Shown here one piece after another: positions 25,049 through 33,372 of a DNA stretch of 64,000 bases (positions are counted from its first letter, which is position 1; each line of letters starts with the position of its first letter). The notes beneath the pieces are model-generated. The model did no database searches, was not told the DNA's origin, and saw only the letters and a list, made by a program, of their open reading frames with translations. A program made the position numbers and the translations under genes. Location: NCBI GenBank assembly GCA_964608265.1, contig CAZSNP010000016.1, positions 14,664 to 78,663 on the forward strand, in the 5' to 3' direction. The stretch is from JANWXR01 sp964608265. GTDB lineage: Bacteria > Chloroflexota > Anaerolineae > Anaerolineales > UBA6663.

Positions 25049-28000
25049 TCACGCAGCCTCGCGGCCAGCGCGCTGGATCAGGGCCAGCGCCAGCATGAAC
25101 ACAAACGCCAAATCAACAAGAAAGAATGAATGATCGACCAGCCCGTGCGCGAGCATATCGGCGACGAGGGCCATCAGACCGATGGGTAGAGGCGACGCAG
25201 GCAGCGTCCGGGCGGCACGCCAAAACGCGGCCATCAACCACACGCCGCACCCGAAGCCGAGCACGCCGAGACGGCTGAGGAAATCCAGCACGATGTTGTG
25301 CGGGTGCGAGAGGTTGGGCTCCTGCCACGCAGCGGGCAGGATGTAGAAGCCGCGATACGCATACAGAAAGTTATCCGGGCCGACGCCGAGCAACGGGTGA
25401 TCGAGAAACATCCGCCACGCCGAGGCCCACAGGTTGATGCGGAAGAAACCGGTGCCGGATTGCGGGTCGAGGGCGCCGGCGAAGCGCGGTAGCTGCGCGA
25501 GGAAGGGCAGGGCGATGACGGCCAGCGCCAGGCCCGCCGCCACCATCCCCGCGCCGCGCCGCCCCTGCCAGCCGATGATGATCACCGCCAGCGCCGCCGG
25601 AATCCCGAGCAGCAGCGCCCCGCGTGAAAAGCTGAGGACGATTGCGAGGCCCATCACCAGCGAAGCGAGGCCGTGGAGCAGCCGGCGCAGTGGCGGCGTC
25701 GCCGTGCGTGGCGGCCCGATGACGACGACGGCCAGCGCCAGCGGCAGCGCGCGGCCCAAGTAGAGGCCGAGGTTGTTCGGCGAGCCATACACGCTGCGGA
25801 TGCGGGCCACGCCCTCTTCGGTGACGATGAGGTTGGTCTGCGTCGCAAATTGATACAAACCGATGGCGGCCACCAGCACCGCGCCGAGGACGAAGAAGTC
25901 GGCGATGCGCCAAAGAGCTTTTGCGTCGAGCGGAGTGGCGCGGAGTAGAAAGTAGAAGGTTGCCGATCCCAGGAGGACGGTGCGGAATTCGTATACGGCC
26001 ACCGCGCGTTGCGCGGCGTTGGCCGTGCTCAGCGCTGAGACAGTGAGTAGGGCGACGACGCCCCAATCAATAAAGGTCAGCCGTGGACGCTGCCACGCAG
26101 CGCGCTGGCGCAGCAGGGCCGGGCCGTGGCGCACCATCCAGGCGCTGAAGGTCAACCACACCGAGAATTCGAGCACCGACGCGCCGCGCTCCCACAACAT
26201 CCGCGGAAAGAGGAAGAACGGGATGAAGACGGCGATGAATGCCAGCGCGAGATCGAGGCGCGCATAGAACAGGATGAAAAGCGCTAGCAGCGCCACGACG
26301 GCGAGGACGAACGACGGCGAAAAGTAAAACAGCCCGGCGCTGAACGCGGTGACGAGGATGGGGACGGCATCGCCGAAGCGACGGGTGAAGGCGGTGACTT
26401 GTGTGTCGAAGGCGAGCCAGGCCGAAAGAAACACGAGGGTCGAAAGAAAAAACGTTGACAGCACCTGGCCCGTGTCGCCGAGGCGCTGCCACAACGAAGA
26501 AAGGCGCTGGCCGACGCCCCCCCACGCCAGCGCGCGGCCCGACCACCCCAGGCCCGCCGCGCTCAACACGCCCAGCGCGAGCAATCCGCCGACGGCGAGA
26601 TGGAAATCGCCCGCCGGCAACCGACGCCCCACGCTGAAACCCGCCATCGCCCACTGATCCCACCCGCGCTCCGGCTCGATGATGGCCGTGTGCGCGACGT
26701 TCGGGTCGAGGCCCGAGGCGATGGGGATGACGGCGACCTCCGGCTTGAGGGTGGGCGAGGTGAGGACGAGATACGCGCCGCGCCCGTCACGCGGCAGCAG
26801 GTTGGCGGGCGCGCCGTCCACCGTCACGTACAGATAACCGCGATAGTCGCCGCGCCGCACGCGCAGGCCGAGGTCGCTGCCGTGAAATGCAAACGTGAGT
26901 CGCGCACTGGAGAATTGTTCGGGGATGTCGGCCCCGAGGTCGGAGAACTTCCACGCACCGGTGTATTGCGCAAACGGGTTGGGCGCGGGATAGTTTCCGG
27001 GCGGCGCGGTTACGGGTGATTGGAGGTTGGAGAGCGATTGGCCCAGCGGCGTGAGTTGATTGTTCGTGTCGGCGAGGGCGAAACCCCAGCGCGGGTCGCC
27101 GGCGGGCGCGCTGGGTTGATAGTTCTCGAGCGCCAACGGCCCGGCCCACGGCCACTCCTGCGCGGCGCGTTCGTAAGCGCTGCGGGTGTATTCAACTTGT
27201 TGTTCGGGTGTGGCTTTGCCCCAGGGCGAATCCAATGTGTTCCATCCAAAATTGCTCGCCCAAAGCTGCTTATGTCCATCGCCGTTGCGCACCATCACCT
27301 CGCGCAGGAGCGTGAAGCGCGAGAAGTTGAGGAGGTGCGCATCGGCCTGCCGATCATCGGGCCCGGTGTAGAAGCCGTACGGCTTGCCCGCCGCCGCATC
27401 GAAGGAGTGATGCGCGCCGAGGTCGTACAGTTGCTGCAGATAGAGCAGGTCGCTGATGTTCTCCGGCCCGGCCTCGGTGGTGGGCGCGAGCGCGGCGGCA
27501 AGGACGGTGGCGGTCGGGTCGGCGGCGTGGATGGCGGCGTAGGCTGCCTGTAGCAGCGCACCGTACCCCGCCGCAGACGGCGGCCCGCCCCACGCCGCGC
27601 TCAGGTTAGGCTCATCACCGATTTGGTAAACATCAATCCGGTCGCGATAGCGCGCGGCGAACTCGGCCACCTGTGCGCCATAATAGTCGGCAGGGTGCTC
27701 AACGGAGGCGGACAGCACGGCGATAATGCTTTTGCCGCGGGCCGACACTGTGTTTACGATGAGGTCGTAGCCGTCATACGGGCTGCGTTTGTGAACGACA
27801 CCGGGCGGATCAATGACAAATCCGTGCCGCAGCCAGCCGAAAGACGGCAGGCGATCGAGCGCCGTGTTGATCTCAGCCTCGCTCGGCGCGGGGAAGGCGA
27901 CATTGACTGCGCGCAGATTGGCCGGGCGTGGGTCCAGTGAGGGATCGGGCAGGCCGTCCACCGCTCCGAAGACCTGCGCGCCGCGTTGATGCAGGACGGC

Positions 28001-28063
28001 GGCCAGCCCGAGCAGCGAGCCACACAGCAACACCGCGCTGAGTATAAAGAGGACTCGTTTCAT
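25049..28063 (-). CDS. Glycosidase-like TIM barrel fused to O-antigen ligase
   Basis: 1004 residues. A signal-anchor (1-24) is followed by a GH39/GH5-like (clan A) TIM barrel at about 50-345, with the acid/base motif YQIGDEPN (Glu151). The strand that should carry the nucleophile Glu reads LWASNFGWNT, with Asn271 at that place. A beta-rich domain of carbohydrate-binding appearance spans about 365-480. From 490 on, some 12 TMs form an O-antigen-ligase/Wzy module with SFSRGALLLGIP, DHPLLGVGPDNFLYAYRGF and SHPHNIVLDFLSRLGVLG. The soluble part would face outside, next to the ligase active loops. I infer that it binds or edits the glycan being ligated. It is followed downstream by a terminator and the SDR gene. 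Confidence 0.88.
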   Translation of the reverse strand: MKRVLFILSAVLLCGSLLGLAAVLHQRGAQVFGAVDGLPDPSLDPRPANLRAVNVAFPAPSEAEINTALDRLPSFGWLRHGFVIDPPGVVHKRSPYDGYDLIVNTVSARGKSIIAVLSASVEHPADYYGAQVAEFAARYRDRIDVYQIGDEPNLSAAWGGPPSAAGYGALLQAAYAAIHAADPTATVLAAALAPTTEAGPENISDLLYLQQLYDLGAHHSFDAAAGKPYGFYTGPDDRQADAHLLNFSRFTLLREVMVRNGDGHKQLWASNFGWNTLDSPWGKATPEQQVEYTRSAYERAAQEWPWAGPLALENYQPSAPAGDPRWGFALADTNNQLTPLGQSLSNLQSPVTAPPGNYPAPNPFAQYTGAWKFSDLGADIPEQFSSARLTFAFHGSDLGLRVRRGDYRGYLYVTVDGAPANLLPRDGRGAYLVLTSPTLKPEVAVIPIASGLDPNVAHTAIIEPERGWDQWAMAGFSVGRRLPAGDFHLAVGGLLALGVLSAAGLGWSGRALAWGGVGQRLSSLWQRLGDTGQVLSTFFLSTLVFLSAWLAFDTQVTAFTRRFGDAVPILVTAFSAGLFYFSPSFVLAVVALLALFILFYARLDLALAFIAVFIPFFLFPRMLWERGASVLEFSVWLTFSAWMVRHGPALLRQRAAWQRPRLTFIDWGVVALLTVSALSTANAAQRAVAVYEFRTVLLGSATFYFLLRATPLDAKALWRIADFFVLGAVLVAAIGLYQFATQTNLIVTEEGVARIRSVYGSPNNLGLYLGRALPLALAVVVIGPPRTATPPLRRLLHGLASLVMGLAIVLSFSRGALLLGIPAALAVIIIGWQGRRGAGMVAAGLALAVIALPFLAQLPRFAGALDPQSGTGFFRINLWASAWRMFLDHPLLGVGPDNFLYAYRGFYILPAAWQEPNLSHPHNIVLDFLSRLGVLGFGCGVWLMAAFWRAARTLPASPLPIGLMALVADMLAHGLVDHSFFLVDLAFVFMLALALIQRAGREAA

Positions 28064-28132
28064 TGCGTGCCGCGTGAAACGCGAAACGTCAGGGCGCGGT
28101 TCCCCTCACGCCTCAACGTCATCCTTCACGAG

Positions 28133-29767
28133 TCACTGTCCCCAGTCGATCTCCGTCGCCAGGCCATCGCCCGTGAGTTGCTGGCTGGCGCCCGTCTCGG
28201 CATCCACCAGCCACACATTGCCTTGATAGAGGATAGCGACCAGCCGGCCATCGGGTGACCAGGCCGGCGTCGTGCCCGCGTCGAGGCCCGGCTGATCGGC
28301 CGGCGGGAAGAGGGCGCGGATGTTGCTGCCGTCGCGATCCATCACCGTGAGCGTATAGCGGCTGAAGGGCGAGGTGTTGGGGTCAACGGCCTGCAGATAA
28401 GCCACCCGCTCGCCGGTCGGCGACGGCGCCGGGTTCGAGTAGATGCCGGCGCGCGGCACGAGGGTCAGCGACAGGCTGGCGAGCGAGGACAGTGCCGTCA
28501 CATCGAAGACCGGCGAGTCTTCGGCTAACTCAATCCCCAGCGGCGCGCCGTGGGTGATGGTGTACAACCATTCGTTGTCGGCCCAGCGCAGCGTCGGGTA
28601 CCACGCCCAGTTGCTGCGCGAGTTGTACGCCACGAAGCTCGCCAGCTCGGTGCGACTGAACGTCGTCAAATCCACCACCCCCACCGAGTCGGTGCGGGCA
28701 TACGCCATCCGCAGCCCGTCGGGCGCGAAGGCGTAACCGGTGCCCCACCAGCCATACGCGCCGCCGGCGTTCGTATCCACAACCTGCACCGGGTTGAACT
28801 CGAGGCGGCGCGTGCGGGGATTGGTCCCCCACGTCAGCAGCCACAGGTCGTTGTTCGCCTGCCAGTCCACCGGGCCGCGCGGGTTCTTCTCGGCGGTCGA
28901 ATAAGCAATGGTGGGCGAAATCGTTTGGGCCGGCGACCATTCGGCGTAAAGGGTATTGCTCACCGGGATGCTCAACGGTTTGCCGCCGAGCGCGGTGGTG
29001 AGGGTGAAGACCGACAGCGTATTGAAGACGCGGTCGAATTGGGGCGACTGCGTATCGGTGAAGTTGCGGCTAAAGAGCAGGGATTGGCCGTTGGGCGACA
29101 GGTCGAAGACGAAGCCGTCGAGGTCGCCGTTGAGGGTGAGGGGCGTGCGCCTGCTCGAGTCGCCGCGCATCACCCAGGCGTTGCCACCGCTGAGGTAGGC
29201 CAGCGTGCCGGTGATCGGCACTACCGTGAAGCTCTGCTGTGCGCCGACGAAGATGATCTCCGGAACCGGCTCGGCGAGGATGTCGCGCCTGATGGCGCTC
29301 CGGCTGACCTGCACGCCGTCTTCGAAGACGATGCGATACGTGATCTCTTCCCGGCCGTTGACGCCGGCCTGCTGCAAGCGACGCTCGCCGCGCGGCAGGC
29401 CCTCATTCGGGATGACGTCACTGCGATACGGGATGTCGTTTTGCTGGGTCTCGAACGTCTCGCGGATACGGGTGATGGTGACCGTTGCCCCGTCGGTCAA
29501 ACGCGTCTGCGGCCCGGGGTCGAGGCGATCCAGCTCCCCGACGCTGACGCCGGCCTGCGCCAAAAACTCACGCACCGTCGCCGTTTGCGAGAGCGCGAAG
29601 CGGCGCGTCTGCCCGTCAGCGATGACGGCAACGGTGATCGGGGCCGAGGTGGCGGGAGGCGCAGCCGGCGTCGGGACGAGGACAGCACAGGCCGAAAGCA
29701 GAAGGCCCAGAGCACAAGACGCACCGCTCAACCGATATGGGTGCGATTTGAATTGTGCCTTGAGCAT
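28133..29767 (-). CDS. Lipoprotein with DUF348, G5 and WD40-like propeller domains
   Basis: 544 residues. A signal peptide with lipobox LLLSAC puts Cys27 as the lipidated residue, followed by a Pro/Ala/Thr linker. A ubiquitin-like DUF348 domain (about 43-99) and a G5 domain (about 101-176, with ITYRIVFEDGVQVSRSAIRR) come next. The rest (about 185-544) is a TolB/PD40-type beta-propeller, seen in repeats such as DLSPNGQSLLFSR, FAPDGLRMAYAR, PSPTGERVAYLQ and WSPDGRLVAILY. DUF348-G5 pairs occur in resuscitation-promoting and glycan-binding proteins. Adjacent to the glycosidase-like/ligase fusion, a role in sensing or holding surface glycan is plausible but unproven. Confidence 0.88.
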   Translation of the reverse strand: MLKAQFKSHPYRLSGASCALGLLLSACAVLVPTPAAPPATSAPITVAVIADGQTRRFALSQTATVREFLAQAGVSVGELDRLDPGPQTRLTDGATVTITRIRETFETQQNDIPYRSDVIPNEGLPRGERRLQQAGVNGREEITYRIVFEDGVQVSRSAIRRDILAEPVPEIIFVGAQQSFTVVPITGTLAYLSGGNAWVMRGDSSRRTPLTLNGDLDGFVFDLSPNGQSLLFSRNFTDTQSPQFDRVFNTLSVFTLTTALGGKPLSIPVSNTLYAEWSPAQTISPTIAYSTAEKNPRGPVDWQANNDLWLLTWGTNPRTRRLEFNPVQVVDTNAGGAYGWWGTGYAFAPDGLRMAYARTDSVGVVDLTTFSRTELASFVAYNSRSNWAWYPTLRWADNEWLYTITHGAPLGIELAEDSPVFDVTALSSLASLSLTLVPRAGIYSNPAPSPTGERVAYLQAVDPNTSPFSRYTLTVMDRDGSNIRALFPPADQPGLDAGTTPAWSPDGRLVAILYQGNVWLVDAETGASQQLTGDGLATEIDWGQ

Positions 29768-29793
29768 TGTCGGCTATAATCCGCCGTCGCTGG

Positions 29794-30354
29794 CTAACGC
29801 GTGAATTTGCCCGTGATCGCCATTTGCCCGTCGGCGATGGCGAGGTGGGTGACCTTGAAGCCGCTGGCAAACGAGCCGGCGCTGCCCGTGAGCGCTTCGT
29901 TGAGCGTCGTCGAGACGCTGTCGAGCAGCGCGCTGGGAACGGGCAGCGGGCCGAAGTCGGCCTTCTCGGCGGTGAAGACGACGTTGCCTTCCGCCGACAC
30001 CGTGACGGCGATGACGATCAGCGCCGAGGTCCTGACGCCGTTGGCCTCCGCCGTACCGTACAACTGGATTTTGCCGTCGCGGAGGAAGACCTGCGGGTCT
30101 TTGAGGATGGCGTTCTCGTTCTCATTCAGCTTGAGGGTGACGAAGGAAGTCAGTTGTTGCTCGGTGAAGGTGACGCTGACGTCGCCGCCCGACGGGACGC
30201 TGGTGGCGGCCTGTTGCCAGGCGTTGGGCACTTCGCCGGCAGCTTCGGTGGAAAACGGCACCGGTGAGGCGGGTGGGGTGGGCCCACCCACCGTGAGATC
30301 ACACGCCAGGCCTGCCAACGCTAATACCAATACGACGAACAGACTGCGTTTCAT
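29794..30354 (-). CDS. Small hypothetical lipoprotein
   Basis: 186 residues from the ATG at 30354, which has AGGAG 6-7 nt upstream and a TATAAT promoter. The lipobox is LAGLAC and a Pro-rich spacer follows. The folded part contains FTEQQLTSFVTLKLNE, a series of beta strands and VPSALLDSVSTTLNEAL, a layout reminiscent of DUF2140/DUF2993-type extracytoplasmic lipid-binding domains; I give this only as a resemblance. It precedes the G5 lipoprotein by 26 bp on the same strand and is probably co-transcribed. A longer frame back to 30420 runs into the divergent ScpB gene and is rejected. Confidence 0.75.
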   Translation of the reverse strand: MKRSLFVVLVLALAGLACDLTVGGPTPPASPVPFSTEAAGEVPNAWQQAATSVPSGGDVSVTFTEQQLTSFVTLKLNENENAILKDPQVFLRDGKIQLYGTAEANGVRTSALIVIAVTVSAEGNVVFTAEKADFGPLPVPSALLDSVSTTLNEALTGSAGSFASGFKVTHLAIADGQMAITGKFTR

Positions 30355-30369
30355 ACTCAACTCCTGAAA

Positions 30370-31140
30370 ATGTCGAGCGATTATAGCACGCGCGAATCGG
30401 GCAACTCCGTCGAGGCCCAACCGGTCGCCGCCAACACTGTCGGTGACAACGAATGGGTGAAGGTCAACCCACCGCCTGAGGCATTGGAGCTGCGGGCCGA
30501 GGTCGTTCCCCCGGAGGCGTTGCCGCCGGCCGAGCCGCGGCCCGCCGAAGAGACCGCGCTCGCGCCGGAGCCGCCCCTCGCCATCGAGCTGCCCTCCACC
30601 TCACTCAGCCTGGAAGCACTGGTGGAGAGTTTGCTGTTTGTGGCCGATGGCCCGGTGCCGGTGGCGCGCCTGGCCGAGGCGCTCGAGGCCAGGCCGCAAC
30701 ACATCGAGGCCGCGCTGGAGGCGTTGGGCCGGCTGTACGCCGATCGCGGTCTGAGCCTGCAACGCGCCAAAGACAAAGTTCAACTCACCACCGCGCCGGC
30801 CGCCGCCGACCACGTGCAGCGCTTCCTCGGGCTGGCGGCCTCCGCGCCGCTGAGCAAGGCCGCCCTCGAAACGCTGGCCATCATCGCCTATCAACAGCCC
30901 GTGACCCGCCCGCAGATCGAGGCGGTGCGCGGCGTCAACTCGGATAGCGTCATCAAGAACCTGCTGACGAAGGGCCTGGTCGAGGAGTCGGGCCGCACCG
31001 AAGGGCCGGGCCGCCCGGTGCTCTACTCCACGACGGCGGAGTTCCTGCAGCACTTCGGCCTGGCCTCGCTCTCCGATCTCCCGCCCCTCAACCTCGACGG
31101 CCTCAAACCTGCGCCACCGACCGAAATCCTGAAGGGCTAA
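30370..31140 (+). CDS. scpB: Segregation and condensation protein B
   Basis: 256 residues; ScpB is the kleisin-associated winged-helix subunit of the SMC-ScpA-ScpB chromosome condensation complex. The core starts near residue 75 (LSLEALVESLLFVADGPVP) and has the expected tandem winged helices, with LSKAALETLAIIAYQQPVTRPQIEAVRGVNSDSVIKNLL and GPGRPVLYSTTAEFLQHFGL. The first 74 residues are acidic and Pro/Ala/Glu-rich with no fold; such an extension is not usual and the true start may lie further in. The ATG is only 15 bp from the divergent lipoprotein start. No scpA is adjacent. TilS follows, 32 bp downstream. Confidence 0.9.
   Translation: MSSDYSTRESGNSVEAQPVAANTVGDNEWVKVNPPPEALELRAEVVPPEALPPAEPRPAEETALAPEPPLAIELPSTSLSLEALVESLLFVADGPVPVARLAEALEARPQHIEAALEALGRLYADRGLSLQRAKDKVQLTTAPAAADHVQRFLGLAASAPLSKAALETLAIIAYQQPVTRPQIEAVRGVNSDSVIKNLLTKGLVEESGRTEGPGRPVLYSTTAEFLQHFGLASLSDLPPLNLDGLKPAPPTEILKG
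30380..30385 (-). promoter_or_regulatory. -10 box of the small lipoprotein gene
   Basis: TATAAT on the minus strand (30385-30380) would start transcription near 30373, giving a leader of roughly 19 nt with an AGGAG. It lies inside the annotated start of the divergent scpB, one reason to doubt the far-upstream scpB start. Confidence 0.5.
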
Positions 31141-31160
31141 GGCCGTCGGCCCGCGCGGCG

Positions 31161-31166
31161 TATAAT
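31161..31166 (+). promoter_or_regulatory. TATAAT box abutting the tilS start codon (leaderless candidate)
   Basis: TATAAT ends 6 nt before the ATG at 31173 and there is no Shine-Dalgarno sequence between. Transcription would begin at the ATG itself. No clear -35 hexamer. Confidence 0.55.
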
Positions 31167-31172
31167 CGCCGT

Positions 31173-32558
31173 ATGAGCCTGGCCGCGCGCGTCCGCAACT
31201 TCATCGAACAGCGCGGCTTGCTGCGTCCCGGCGACGCCGTCGTCGTCGGCGTCTCGGGCGGGCCCGATAGTCTGTGCCTGCTCGATGTATTGTGCCGCCT
31301 GGATTGGAGATTGACCGTGCACGCCGCGCACCTCAATCACGGGCTGCGGGCCGAGGCCGGGCGTGAGGCGGAGTTCGTCCGGGCCGAGGCCGCTGCGCGC
31401 GGGGCGAGCTTTCATCTCGCCTCCGTCGACACCCGCGCGTATGCCTCCGCCCACCGGCGCTCGGTTGAAGAGGCGGCCCGCGAGCTGCGCTACGACTTCC
31501 TCGCCCAAGTGACTGCGCAAACCGGCGCCCAAACTATTGCCGTCGCGCACACCGCCGACGATCAGGCCGAGACCGTCCTCATGCACTTCCTGCGCGGCAG
31601 CGGCGTGGCCGGGTTGAGGGGGATGCTGCCAAAATCAGGCAAGGGCGAACAGCCGGTTATCGTCCGCCCGCTGTTGATTGCGGCCCGGTCCGAGGTCGAG
31701 GCCTATTGCACCGAGCGCGGCCTTCAGCCGATGCGCGACCCCACCAACGCCGACACGACCTACTTTCGCAACCGGCTCCGGCATGAACTGCTGCCCGCGC
31801 TCGAAATGTACAACCCCAACATCCGCACGACGCTGGCGCGGACCGCCGAGGTGATGGCGGGCGAACACGAGCTGGTGCTGCGAGCGGTTGACGCGCTGTG
31901 GGATGAGATCGCGTGCGCCGGGACTGAGGCCATCACCCTCCATCGAGCGCGGTGGCGAGCGCGGAGCGTGCCCGAGCAGCGCGCCTTGCTGCGGCGCGCC
32001 GTTCAACTCCTTCGCCCCGGCCTGCGCGACATTGATTTCGCCCCGCTGGAGGCCGCGGTGCGCTTCAGTCGCGATGCGCAGACTGGCCGTGTGTGCGACC
32101 TCGCCGATGGTCTGTGCCTGGCCGTTGATTACGAGTCTATTGTGCTGCGTGAGTGGTCGGGCGTTACCCTGGAGGCGGCGGTGCCGCAACTCAAGGCGGA
32201 TGGCCGGCTGGCCGAGGGGTGGGAGTTCCGGGCTTTTCCGGTGGCCGGATGGTCGCCGGAGGAGTCAACGCCATGGCGCGTCTTCGTGGATGCACGGGCA
32301 CTGGCTCAGCCGGTGGGCCTGCGTCGCCGGCGCGATGGAGACCGCTTTCAGCCACTGGGGTTAGCCGGGCACCACATCAAGGTTTCCGACTTCCTCATCA
32401 ATCGCAAAATCTCCGCTCCGCTGCGCGCCGGTTGGCCGCTGGTCGTGTGTGGTGAGGCCATCGTATGGGTGGCCGGACTGCGCCTCGATGAGCGCTTCAG
32501 AATCACCGACGCCACTCAGGCCGTCGTCGGTCTGGAGTTCGGGCGCACTCCCGTGTGA
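31173..32558 (+). CDS. tilS: tRNA(Ile)-lysidine synthase
   Basis: A 461-residue TilS, which modifies C34 of tRNA-Ile(CAU) to lysidine so that it reads AUA. The PP-loop ATPase motif is VVGVSGGPDSLCLLDVL near residue 25, followed by AAHLNHGLRAEA and the AHTADDQAETVLMHFLRGSG segment; DPTNADTTYFRNRLRHELLPAL is the family's substrate-binding stretch. The C-terminal TilS domain ends with RRRRDGDRFQPLGLAGHHIKVSDFLINRKI. Length is normal. The ATG lies 6 nt after a TATAAT box, suggesting a leaderless transcript. It sits between scpB and the ModE-like gene. Confidence 0.95.
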   Translation: MSLAARVRNFIEQRGLLRPGDAVVVGVSGGPDSLCLLDVLCRLDWRLTVHAAHLNHGLRAEAGREAEFVRAEAAARGASFHLASVDTRAYASAHRRSVEEAARELRYDFLAQVTAQTGAQTIAVAHTADDQAETVLMHFLRGSGVAGLRGMLPKSGKGEQPVIVRPLLIAARSEVEAYCTERGLQPMRDPTNADTTYFRNRLRHELLPALEMYNPNIRTTLARTAEVMAGEHELVLRAVDALWDEIACAGTEAITLHRARWRARSVPEQRALLRRAVQLLRPGLRDIDFAPLEAAVRFSRDAQTGRVCDLADGLCLAVDYESIVLREWSGVTLEAAVPQLKADGRLAEGWEFRAFPVAGWSPEESTPWRVFVDARALAQPVGLRRRRDGDRFQPLGLAGHHIKVSDFLINRKISAPLRAGWPLVVCGEAIVWVAGLRLDERFRITDATQAVVGLEFGRTPV

Positions 32559-32588
32559 GGCAGTGTCGCACTCTCCGCTGAGGCTCGG

Positions 32589-32921
32589 ATGCAACCAAAG
32601 TTCAACGTCTGGCTTGAAAAGAATAACAAGGTCGTGCTCAGCCCGTGGCGCGTCAGGCTGCTCGAGGCGGTGGCCGAGGCTGGCTCCATCAGCGCCGCGG
32701 CCGAAAAGTTGGGCGTGCCGTATCGCCGCTGCTGGGAGAAGTTACGCGAGATCGAGCACGGCCTCGGGGCCAAGGTGATCGAAACCGCGGTAGGCGGCTC
32801 AGGGGGCGGGGGCGCGCACCTCACCGCCGTCGGGCAGCGCGCCGTCGAACAATTCCACGCCTTCTATGATGGCCTCGACGACGAGGTTGAGCGCCGCTAC
32901 CGCGCCGTCTTCCAGGCCTGA
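32589..32921 (+). CDS. ModE-type winged-helix DNA-binding protein
   Basis: 110 residues forming only the N-terminal LysR-like winged helix of ModE (VRLLEAVAEAGSISAAAEKLGVPYRRCWEKLREIE), with the following GGGGAHLTAVGQRAVEQF segment. The molybdate-binding TOBE/Mop domains of full ModE are absent, as in many stand-alone regulators of this class. It would bind DNA, possibly controlling molybdenum uptake or Moco enzymes, but no mod genes are in the window and the MOSC gene is 17 kb away. The start ATG is 30 bp after tilS with GAGG upstream. Confidence 0.87.
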   Translation: MQPKFNVWLEKNNKVVLSPWRVRLLEAVAEAGSISAAAEKLGVPYRRCWEKLREIEHGLGAKVIETAVGGSGGGGAHLTAVGQRAVEQFHAFYDGLDDEVERRYRAVFQA

Positions 32922-32986
32922 CTTGTGGCGACGGATTGTGTCACAACGTGGGCACACACGCTTTGTCAGTGACAGCCGCATCCTGA

Positions 32987-33081
32987 GGGGGTCGCAGCGG
33001 ATGAACGTTGCGCGCGGGCGCTTTCGCCCGCGCAGTCGAGAGACACGCACGACCCCCGCACCGCGGCTTGCGTGCGCGGTG
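32987..33081. ncRNA. Possible structured RNA in the 32922-33372 gap
   Basis: Several nested pairings are visible. GGGGGTC (32987-32993) can pair with GACCCCC (33051-33057). Between them lies a perfect 9-bp hairpin, GCGCGGGCG / CGCCCGCGC (33012-33033) with a CTTT loop. A third stem, CACCGCG / CGCGGTG (33059-33081), follows. No known riboswitch or ncRNA family was recognised, and GC-rich sequence can pair by chance. Strand is unknown. Confidence 0.3.
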
Positions 33082-33122
33082 AGATAGCGGACTGAGGCCT
33101 CAAAGAAAAAAACGCTCTAAAT

Positions 33123-33303
33123 TGGTTTCAAGGAGGTACGTGTCACCCCGAGCGAAGCGGGCGTTCGCAGAACGCACGGTCTCTACCCAAGCCCGGCGCG
33201 ATTTGCGGCCAGCCAGAGATGCCGCGATGCCGTCGTTACGAAGTAACGCCGCATCGTCCGTCGCTCCGCTCCTCGGCATGACATTCGACCTCCCTGGTTT
33301 CAA
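33123..33303. mobile_element. MITE-like palindromic element with 9-bp flanking repeats
   Basis: The 163-bp segment 33132-33294 has imperfect terminal inverted repeats: GGAGGTACGTGTCACCCCGAG on the left against GGGAGGTCGAATGTCATGCC (reverse complement) on the right. It is flanked by identical TGGTTTCAA copies (33123-33131 and 33295-33303), like a 9-bp target duplication. The centre holds CGTTAC-GAA-GTAACG inside GATGC/GCATC. It encodes nothing credible. Strings of this kind (TCACCCCGAGCGAAGCGG) are common dispersed intergenic repeats in such genomes. Confidence 0.55.
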
Positions 33304-33321
33304 TAAAGAGCGAGAAAAAAA

Positions 33322-33336
33322 CGCGCCACCGGCGCG
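33322..33336 (-). terminator. Intrinsic terminator of the recombinase-like gene
   Basis: CGCGCC (33322-33327) pairs with GGCGCG (33331-33336) around a 3-nt loop; on the minus strand seven T follow. It sits 36 bp past the stop of the tyrosine-recombinase-like gene. Confidence 0.7.
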
Positions 33337-33372
33337 CCTCCATCCCATGCTCATCTGTGTGATTGCCCGGCA

